Source: Anaerolineales bacterium | GTDB lineage: Bacteria > Chloroflexota > Anaerolineae > Anaerolineales > UBA11579 | Direction of reading: 5' to 3' | Length of the DNA: 64,000 bases | NCBI GenBank assembly: GCA_019637675.1 | Contig: JAHBVE010000001.1 | Coordinates: 434,001-498,000, forward strand | Shown here: positions 59,090-64,000 of the stretch, in pieces | Layout: every line of letters starts with the position of its first letter | Numbering within the stretch: the stretch's first letter is position 1 | Program-made: the position numbers and the translations under genes | The notes under the pieces: generated by a model | Told to the model about the DNA's origin: nothing | The model's database searches: none | Seen by the model: only the letters and a program-made list of their open reading frames with translations

Positions 59090-60789
59090 CCCCGCGTGCG
59101 TTGCGCTGGCTGCCACTGCTGGTCCTCTTGCTCACCGCCTGCGAATTCTCGCTGGCGGGCGATGTGACCCCGCCGCCGGATGCCATCATCAGCCATGCCG
59201 ACTCCACGCCCGTGGCGCTGGAGTACCCGCCCGCGCCGGCTGACCCGGCCGCCGGCGCCGCCATCTACACCCAGAGCTGTGCGCCGTGCCACGGCGCCAG
59301 CGGCCTGGGCGACGGGCCGCAGGCCAATATGCTGCCGGTGCAGCCCGCGCCCATTGGCCTGACCGAGCGGGCGGACGCGGCCGCCCCGGCGGATTGGTAT
59401 CGCATCATTACCCAGGGTAACCTCGATAACTTCATGCCGCCGTTCGCCAACCAGCTTGACCTGCAGCAGCGTTGGGATGTGCTGGCCTATACGCTTTCGT
59501 TGAGCCAGGACCCCTTGGCGGCGGAAGGCGGCGAGCAGTTGTATGCCCGCCACCAGGAAGCTATCCAGGCGGCCCTGCCTCTGGCCGACATCCGCCAGAT
59601 GGCGGCCTACAGCCGCAACGCCATCATCGGCGCGGTAGAGCAGGCCGTGCCCAGCCTGGCCTCGGCCGAGCTGTTGGCGCTCGGCTCCTACTTGCAGGCC
59701 ATCTCACTGGGCGCCGCGCCGCAGGCGCCGGCCGCCGAAGGCGAGCCTGCGCCCAACGGCGCGCTGCGCGGCCAGGTGCAGGACGGCACGGACGGCGAGC
59801 TGGCGCCCGGGCTGCAGGTCACTCTGTTTGGCTACGAGGGCCAAACTTTGGTGCACACACAGACCGCCGAGGTCAATGCCGCCGGGCGCTTCAGCTTTGA
59901 CGATGTGCCTGTGGGCGAGGGGCGCACCTTCTTTGCTTCGGTGGATTATTTGGGGTTGAGCTACTTCTCCGAGTTCCTCAGCGAAGGCGAGCGCGAATTC
60001 AGCCAGCCCATCACGATCTACGAAACTACCCATGACACCAGCCAGCTGGCCGTCGAGCGCCTGACGGTTATTCTTGAATTCGAGCGCCCCGGCTTCGTGC
60101 GCGTGGTGCAGCAGTACCTGGTTTCCAATATTGGCATGCGCGCCGTCACACCCACCGCCGAGGGCGCGCCGGTGCTGCTCTACGACCTGCCCGAGGGCGC
60201 CAGTGATCTGGCTTTCAGTGAAGGCGTGTTCCGCGAGCGCTATCTGCCCACCCAGCAGGGTTTTGGCGATCTGCGCGCCGTGCTGCCGGGTCTGCAGACC
60301 TACCAGCTGCTCTTCGCCTATGAGATGCCGTATACGCGCAACCTGGACCTTCCGCTGGTGCTCAACCTGCCGGTTCGCTCGGTTGCCGTGCTGGTGCAGG
60401 ATGGCAGTGTGACCCTGCAGAGCGCGGACTTCACCGAAGCCGGCGAACAGCAGATCCAGGATGCGTACTACCGCGCCTATGTGTCCAACGGGACTTACTC
60501 AGCCGGCGACACCGCCGAGCTGCGCCTGCGCGGGCGCAACCCGCAGGGCAGCGGCGGGCTGCAGGCTGTGCTGGCCAGCGATGGCGTCGTGGTCGGGCTG
60601 GCCGCCCTGACTGTGGCTGTGGGCCTGCTGTGGCTTTGGCTGCGCCGCATGCAGGCCAGCCCGGACGAAGTGTTGGCGCAGATCACCCGCCTGGACGAAC
60701 GCTTTGCGGCCGGTGACATTGCCGAGAACCAATACAAACGCCAGCGCGCCGCGCTTAAGGCCCAGCTGCGCCGCGTTATGAAGGACTGA
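59086..60789 (+). CDS. Cytochrome c lipoprotein inside the ccm operon
   Basis: The 567-residue protein has a lipoprotein signal (LLTAC, Cys19), one CxxCH (Cys65-His69, SCAPCHGASG) with a likely axial Met in NFMPPF, then a Ca/Pro-rich linker and a beta-sandwich like carboxypeptidase regulatory domains (about 225-300, GYEGQTLVHTQT). A further beta-rich part is followed by one membrane helix (about 500-522) and a short C-terminal helix pair DEVLAQITRLDERFAAGDIAE. This fusion is not a standard Ccm component; it may be a client or an electron donor. Confidence 0.8.
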   Translation: MTPRALRWLPLLVLLLTACEFSLAGDVTPPPDAIISHADSTPVALEYPPAPADPAAGAAIYTQSCAPCHGASGLGDGPQANMLPVQPAPIGLTERADAAAPADWYRIITQGNLDNFMPPFANQLDLQQRWDVLAYTLSLSQDPLAAEGGEQLYARHQEAIQAALPLADIRQMAAYSRNAIIGAVEQAVPSLASAELLALGSYLQAISLGAAPQAPAAEGEPAPNGALRGQVQDGTDGELAPGLQVTLFGYEGQTLVHTQTAEVNAAGRFSFDDVPVGEGRTFFASVDYLGLSYFSEFLSEGEREFSQPITIYETTHDTSQLAVERLTVILEFERPGFVRVVQQYLVSNIGMRAVTPTAEGAPVLLYDLPEGASDLAFSEGVFRERYLPTQQGFGDLRAVLPGLQTYQLLFAYEMPYTRNLDLPLVLNLPVRSVAVLVQDGSVTLQSADFTEAGEQQIQDAYYRAYVSNGTYSAGDTAELRLRGRNPQGSGGLQAVLASDGVVVGLAALTVAVGLLWLWLRRMQASPDEVLAQITRLDERFAAGDIAENQYKRQRAALKAQLRRVMKD

Positions 60790-61493
60790 TGATCACCGTA
60801 AGCCAGCTCAGCAAGCGCTACGGATACCGCCTGGCACTGCGCGGGGTCAGCCTGCGCGTGCGCCGCGGCGAGATGGTGGCGCTGCTCGGCCCGAACGGGG
60901 CCGGCAAGAGCACCCTGTTGCGCATTCTGGCTGGCCTGGCCCAGCCGAGCGCCGGCCGGGTGGAGGTGGCCGGCTGCCAGCTGCCCAAACAGGCAGCCGC
61001 AGCCCGCGCTCAGTTGGGCTACCTTGGCCACCAGCCGCTGGTGTATGAAGACCTGACCGCTGACCAGAACCTGGAGTTCTTCGCCCGCCTGTACCGCCTG
61101 CCCGCCGCGGCCGCCCGTATCGACGAGCTGCTGGAGCTGGTGGGACTGCACCAGCGCCGCAGCGAGCGCGTGCGGGGCTACTCGCGCGGCATGTTGCAGC
61201 GCCTGGCGCTGGCGCGGGCGCTGCTGCACCGCCCGCGCGTGCTGCTGCTGGACGAGCCGCATAGCGCGCTCGATCTGCAGACCGCCGATGCGCTCGACGA
61301 TATATTGCGGGCGCAGGCGCGGGCCGGCGCCACCATCCTGATCGCCAGTCATGACCTGGATCGGGTGGGGGGCCTGGCGCAGCGCGCCGTGCTGCTGGCC
61401 GACGGCCGCAGCGCCGCCTCGCTGCCCAAGGCCAAGCTCGGCCGCGGGCTGCCTGGCCACTACCAGCAGGCCCTGGAGCGTGCCGGTGGCTAG
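60789..61493 (+). CDS. ccmA: Haem-export ABC ATPase CcmA
   Basis: The 234-residue ATPase has Walker A GPNGAGKST, signature YSRGMLQRLALARAL (Arg in place of the first Gly of the common GGQ), Walker B VLLLDEP and the switch His in IASHDLD. Together with CcmB it drives release of holo-CcmE. ATGA-type overlap with the cytochrome gene and overlap with ccmB. Position between the cytochrome gene and ccmB identifies it as CcmA and not another ABC ATPase. Confidence 0.93.
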   Translation: MITVSQLSKRYGYRLALRGVSLRVRRGEMVALLGPNGAGKSTLLRILAGLAQPSAGRVEVAGCQLPKQAAAARAQLGYLGHQPLVYEDLTADQNLEFFARLYRLPAAAARIDELLELVGLHQRRSERVRGYSRGMLQRLALARALLHRPRVLLLDEPHSALDLQTADALDDILRAQARAGATILIASHDLDRVGGLAQRAVLLADGRSAASLPKAKLGRGLPGHYQQALERAGG

Positions 61494-62160
61494 CTATTTC
61501 GCGGCCGTGTGGGCCATCGTGCGCAAGGATCTGGCGGCCGAGTGGCGCAGCCGCCAGATGGTGACCGCCATGCTGGTGTTCGTGGTGCTGGTCATCTTCA
61601 TCTTCGCCTTCACGCTGGATATTGACATGCTGACCCGCCGCCAGATCGCCGCCGGGGTGCTGTGGACCACCTTCGCCTTCGCTGGCATCCTGGGGCTCAA
61701 CCGCACCCTGGCCACCGAGGGCGAGCGCGGCTCGCTGGATGGCCTGCTGCTGGCCCCCGTGGAGCGCAGCGCCATCTACTTCGGCAAAACCCTTGCGAAC
61801 TTATTCTTCATGCTGGTTGTGGAAATTTTCACTCTGCCGCTTTATGCTCTCTTCTATAACATGAGCCTGGCCCAGCCGGGTCTGTGGCTGGTGCTGCTGC
61901 TCGGCTCGTGGTGCTTTTGCAGTGTGGGCACGTTGCTGGCGGCCATGGCGGCCCAGGCGCGCAGCCGCGAGCTGCTGCTGCCGGTGCTGCTGCTGCCGAT
62001 GGCGCTGCCGGTGCTGGTGGCTTCGGTGCGCGCCAGCAGCGCCTTCGTGAACGGCCTGGGCATGGAATATGCCTCGGCCAGCCTTAACATTCTGGTGGTG
62101 TATGGCCTCATCATGCCCGCATTGGGCTTCATGTTCTTTGACTTCATTGTAGAGGAGTAA
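61486..62160 (+). CDS. ccmB: Haem-export ABC permease CcmB
   Basis: The 224-residue protein has six membrane helices and the family motifs IVRKDLAAEWRSRQMV and NRTLATEGERGSLDGLLLAPV. The start is GTG 61486, overlapping the ccmA stop, with GGAG 7 nt upstream. The longer open frame to 61351 lies inside ccmA and is not family-like. Confidence 0.94.
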   Translation: MASYFAAVWAIVRKDLAAEWRSRQMVTAMLVFVVLVIFIFAFTLDIDMLTRRQIAAGVLWTTFAFAGILGLNRTLATEGERGSLDGLLLAPVERSAIYFGKTLANLFFMLVVEIFTLPLYALFYNMSLAQPGLWLVLLLGSWCFCSVGTLLAAMAAQARSRELLLPVLLLPMALPVLVASVRASSAFVNGLGMEYASASLNILVVYGLIMPALGFMFFDFIVEE

Positions 62161-62167
62161 GTTTCGT

Positions 62168-62884
62168 ATGGCATCAACTTCGTTGGACCGCAAGCCTCGC
62201 TTGCTGCAGGCGCTCGACATTTTGTCGGCGCTGCTTATGCTCGGCACCATTTACATGGTGTTCTTCTATGCCCCCATGGAGCGTGTCATGGGTCAGGTGC
62301 AGCGTGTGTTCTACTTCCACGCTTCCAGCGGCTGGGTGACCATGGTAGTGCTCATCATCGCCGCCCTGGCTGGCATCATCTACCTGATCCGCCCGCACAA
62401 GAAATGGGACGTGCTGGCCGTAGCCTGTGTCGAGATCGGCCTGGTGTTCGCGTTCATCTGCGTCACCACCGGCTCCATTTGGGCTCGCCCGGCGTGGAAC
62501 ACCTGGTGGACCTGGGACCCGCGCGTGGTGACCTTCACCATCCTGATCCTGGTGTACATGGCCTACATGCTGCTGCGCCAGGGCATTGAAGACCCGCAAC
62601 GCCGCGCCCGCTTTGGCGCCATTTACGCCATCCTGGCCGCCGTCACTGTGCCGCTGACCTTCTTCTCCATCCGCATCTGGCGCACGCTGCACCCGGTAGT
62701 CATCGGCAGTGGCAGCGCCACGGCCGAGGGCGGCTTCGACATGACTCGCCCGATGGTGTGGACCCTGCTGTTCACCCTGCTGGCGCTGACCGTGTTCACG
62801 CTGACCCTGCTGTGGCACCGCGTGCGCCTGGGCTGGCTGGCTGACAAGGTGGAAGAACTGCGCATGAAGGCGTTTGGCCGCTAG
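62168..62884 (+). CDS. ccmC: Haem-handling protein CcmC
   Basis: The 238-residue protein has six membrane helices and the WWD motif NTWWTWDPRVVTF. The start region ALDILSALLMLGTIYMVF and RVFYFHASSGWVTM are typical. CcmC loads haem on CcmE. It lies 7 bp after ccmB and is followed by the CcmD-like gene. Confidence 0.96.
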   Translation: MASTSLDRKPRLLQALDILSALLMLGTIYMVFFYAPMERVMGQVQRVFYFHASSGWVTMVVLIIAALAGIIYLIRPHKKWDVLAVACVEIGLVFAFICVTTGSIWARPAWNTWWTWDPRVVTFTILILVYMAYMLLRQGIEDPQRRARFGAIYAILAAVTVPLTFFSIRIWRTLHPVVIGSGSATAEGGFDMTRPMVWTLLFTLLALTVFTLTLLWHRVRLGWLADKVEELRMKAFGR

Positions 62885-62895
62885 GCCGGGAGTAA

Positions 62896-63132
62896 GTGAA
62901 AGACATGCCGATCGAAACAACCAATTACATGATCCTGGGCTTCGCCGTCACCTTTGGCGCGATCGCCCTGTACCTGGTCAGCCTTCCGCAGCGCACCAAG
63001 AACCTCAAGGCGGAGTACGAGATCCTGCAATCCGCTGCCAAGCCGGCCAGGAAAGCTGCCCCTAAGAAGGCAGCTAAGAAGACCGCAAAGAAGGCTGCGA
63101 AGAAGACAGCCAAGCGCGCCACCCGCCGCTAG
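62896..63132 (+). CDS. CcmD-like small membrane protein with histone-H1-like tail
   Basis: The protein has 75-78 residues. One helix (about 10-30, YMILGFAVTFGAIALYLVSL) is followed by RTKNLKAEYEIL, as in CcmD, which stabilises CcmC and CcmE. The last 32 residues are Lys/Ala/Arg repeats (KKAAKKTAKKAAKK), quite unlike CcmD but like the tail of the zinc-ribbon protein at 19247. Start is GTG 62896 or ATG 62905. It is the last gene of the operon; a terminator follows. Confidence 0.65.
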   Translation: MKDMPIETTNYMILGFAVTFGAIALYLVSLPQRTKNLKAEYEILQSAAKPARKAAPKKAAKKTAKKAAKKTAKRATRR

Positions 63133-63152
63133 CTTGCAAGCATCCGCTACCC

Positions 63153-63184
63153 AATGGGCGGGGCATTTATGCCCCGCCCATTTT
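63153..63184 (+). terminator. Terminator of the ccm operon
   Basis: AATGGGCGGGGCAT-TT-ATGCCCCGCCCATT followed by TT: a 14-bp stem with a 2-nt loop (12 pairs realistically), ending in a short T-run. Confidence 0.75.
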
Positions 63185-63194
63185 CGTTGTGAGC

Positions 63195-63200
63195 TAGAAT
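63195..63200 (+). promoter_or_regulatory. -10 element of the AI-2E-family gene
   Basis: TAGAAT ends 7 nt before the ATG at 63208, again suggesting a leaderless start. An in-frame ATG overlaps the box at 63199 and is then unlikely to be used. Confidence 0.4.
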
Positions 63201-63207
63201 GCAGGCC

Positions 63208-64000
63208 ATGCCCACAAAGAAGACGACCCTGAAGAAGGCCGCCCCTCCAAAACGTTGGAGTCCTACGACCAAGCTGGTCGTGGCGCTCAGCCTGGTGGCT
63301 TTGCTGGCGGCAGTGCTGGTTCGCTTTGATTACCTGATCGGCCCGCTGCTGCTGGCCTTCATCCTCTCGTACATCCTGCACCCGTTCGTAGCGCGCTTAT
63401 CGCAGGCGACCCGCCTCAAGTGGCGTGCGGCGGTCAACCTCATCTTTGTACTCTTCCTCGCCGCGGTGGTGTGGCTGTCCATCCTGGGTGGGTCTGCCGT
63501 AGTGGACCAGATGGGCTCGCTGGTGAACGCCGGCCAGAACTTGATCACCAGCCTGCCGGAGTTCGCCCGCCAGCTGGCCACCCAGTCCTTGCAGATCGGC
63601 CCGTTTGATATTGAGTTCGCCGAGGTGGAACGCATCCTTCAGGATGAGTTCAATCTCAACTTCGTGACCCTGGGCCAGCAAGTGCTCTCCGCCTTGCAAC
63701 CCCTGCTGGGGCAGGCGGGCAGCCTGCTCGGCTTGCTGGCCTCCGGCGCGCTCAGTACCCTGGGCTGGGCGGCATTCATCTTCATCATCTCGTACTTCCT
63801 GTTGGTGGATTCGGAGGGCGTGCCGTCGTTCTTCGCCCAGCTCGCCAACACTGGCTACGATGCGGATGTTCGTCGCATCGGGCGCGAACTCTCGCGCATT
63901 TGGGATACCTTCCTGCGCGGCCAACTGCTCATCATCAGTCTGGTAGTGATCACCTATTTCATGCTCATGACCATCCTGGGCGTGCACAATGCCCTGGGTC
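63208..64000 (+). CDS. AI-2E-family membrane permease (5' part only)
   Basis: The frame is open to the window end (about 264 residues). The protein starts with a basic segment (TKKTTLKKAAPPKRW), then two membrane helices (about 22-65, ending ILSYILHPFVARL), a third (about 75-98), an extended periplasmic region (about 100-175) and helices with AFIFIISYFLLVDSEG. This matches the AI-2E transporter (PerM/YdiK) family, whose members export varied solutes. The C-terminus is outside the window. Confidence 0.88.
   Translation, partial: MPTKKTTLKKAAPPKRWSPTTKLVVALSLVALLAAVLVRFDYLIGPLLLAFILSYILHPFVARLSQATRLKWRAAVNLIFVLFLAAVVWLSILGGSAVVDQMGSLVNAGQNLITSLPEFARQLATQSLQIGPFDIEFAEVERILQDEFNLNFVTLGQQVLSALQPLLGQAGSLLGLLASGALSTLGWAAFIFIISYFLLVDSEGVPSFFAQLANTGYDADVRRIGRELSRIWDTFLRGQLLIISLVVITYFMLMTILGVHNALG

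Overview
The window is about 64 kb of mostly GC-rich (roughly 60% or more), densely packed bacterial chromosome. The gene content suggests an Anaerolineae-like member of the Chloroflexota. Pointers are an FMN-riboswitch-controlled ABC importer of the RibXY type, a Ccm cytochrome c maturation operon with a CxxxY-type CcmE, many small families of dispersed intergenic palindromes (for example GTCATTCCGAGCGAAGCGAGGAATCC), and many lipoproteins. The taxonomic call is an inference from content, not a database result.

Left end (1-2940): a low-GC patch unlike the rest of the window. It holds a PIN-domain nuclease, a small unknown protein, an SDH-type (Clp-fold) serine protease, a displaced 3' fragment of a class II tRNA-Leu gene, and a small membrane-anchored protein. 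This looks like an end of an integrated island. At 2990-5000 lies aspS, preceded by what reads as a complete ribosome-mediated attenuator: extended -10 promoter, leaderless leader peptide with seven Asp/Asn codons in a run of eight, alternative stems, and a terminator. Downstream is a rod-shaped structured RNA of about 195 nt that resembles 6S RNA.

Central part (5.5-49 kb): housekeeping and metabolic genes in short operons. They include yhhQ, pterin dehydratase, a YcaQ-like glycosylase, ECF42 sigma factor with its DGPF partner, mgsA with an M24 peptidase, sodA, ferredoxin, malQ, an aspartase/fumarase-family lyase, mutL, a CpaE-like protein, tilS, a catalytically degenerate tyrosine recombinase, a MarR-controlled MacA/MacB-type efflux operon, tandem EamA permeases, methylmalonyl-CoA mutase and epimerase, infA, rsmG, a VapBC pair, recF, def, a phosphohexomutase and rlmN. 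Several genes (tilS, rsmG, infA, the PIN gene, the aspS leader, the last membrane protein) have a -10 hexamer only 6-9 nt before the start codon, suggesting leaderless mRNAs.

Right part (49.5-64 kb): a PyrK-like flavoprotein, an SPFH protein, ferritin with an operator-like palindrome, then an FMN riboswitch whose conserved L2 loop is split by a 111-nt hairpin-rich insert. It is followed by two terminators and a riboflavin-type ABC importer (permease, lipoprotein, ATPase). The cytochrome c maturation operon follows: ccmE, ccmF, ccmH, ccmG, a ccmI-like gene, a cytochrome c lipoprotein, ccmA, ccmB, ccmC and a ccmD-like gene with a histone-H1-like tail. The window ends inside an AI-2E-family permease.
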